Origin: Dehalococcoidia bacterium
GTDB lineage: Bacteria; Chloroflexota; Dehalococcoidia; Lucifugimonadales; UBA3495
Length of the DNA: 39,758 bases
Direction: 5' to 3'
Assembly: GCA_021295965.1 (NCBI GenBank)
Contig: JAGWBI010000023.1
Coordinates: 33,692-73,449, forward strand
In this document: piece after piece, positions 39,133 through 39,758 of the stretch
Position numbering within the stretch: position 1 is the stretch's first letter
How the letters are laid out: each line of letters starts with the position of its first letter
Notes under the pieces: model-generated
Told to the model about the DNA's origin: nothing
Databases searched by the model: none
What the model saw: only the letters and a program-made list of their open reading frames with translations
Position numbers and translations under genes: made by a program

Positions 39133-39758
<626 letters not shown>

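Overview
The window is 39.8 kb of GC-rich, densely coded bacterial DNA. No rRNA, tRNA, CRISPR array or transposase gene was seen. The gene mix is stacked flavin monooxygenases, GMC oxidoreductases, short-chain dehydrogenases, acyl-CoA dehydrogenase/crotonase genes, amidohydrolases and small palindromic intergenic repeats. It suggests a Chloroflexota genome of the SAR202/Dehalococcoidia type. This is inferred from gene content only, since there is no marker gene to prove it.

Left part (1-7.3 kb): a tightly packed plus-strand run, with several genes overlapping by a few bases. It encodes hydantoinase B, a family-5 uracil-DNA glycosylase, an SbcD/Mre11-like nuclease, a P1 (DmpA-like) peptidase, a Rossmann/DUF2520 protein and PanB. 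Two small genes follow whose products share an unrecognised Trp-rich motif; the first is membrane-anchored and carries a 12-bp tandem repeat. Next (7.3-12 kb) come an SDR, an acyl-CoA dehydrogenase, an ECHDC3-like crotonase, a DinB-fold protein and an iron-ADH-fold reductase that has lost most of its metal ligands. On the minus strand lie an orphan gene and an S9 peptidase (12.0-14.6 kb).

A 1.1-kb non-coding stretch (14.64-15.75 kb) is a repeat nest. It holds a 123-bp MITE with 17-bp terminal inverted repeats and a 9-bp target duplication, plus four copies of another hairpin repeat. It is followed by an M19 dipeptidase, a MetE-barrel protein, a PNPOx-like flavoprotein, two orphan proteins (one Cys-rich, one membrane coiled-coil) and a minus-strand luciferase-like monooxygenase.

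The right part (21.8-39.8 kb) looks like a catabolic region. Its most striking gene encodes an N-acyl-D-amino-acid-deacylase-type amidohydrolase with a complete Rieske [2Fe-2S] domain inserted in the enzyme, divergent from the flavin monooxygenase gene. Two GMC oxidoreductase paralogues, a DUF4177 gene, a SulP transporter, a NACHT ATPase with twelve uniform 34-residue repeats, a DUF1800/DUF1501 pair, an NHL propeller, an isochorismatase-like hydrolase, a second luciferase-like enzyme, a lactonase and a truncated SDR complete it.

Seven palindromes with a common outer arm but different cores sit at or just after stop codons. Four GTCAT(C/T)GCGAG-type elements sit just before start codons. Together they punctuate the region from 8 kb rightwards and are absent from the left-hand operon.
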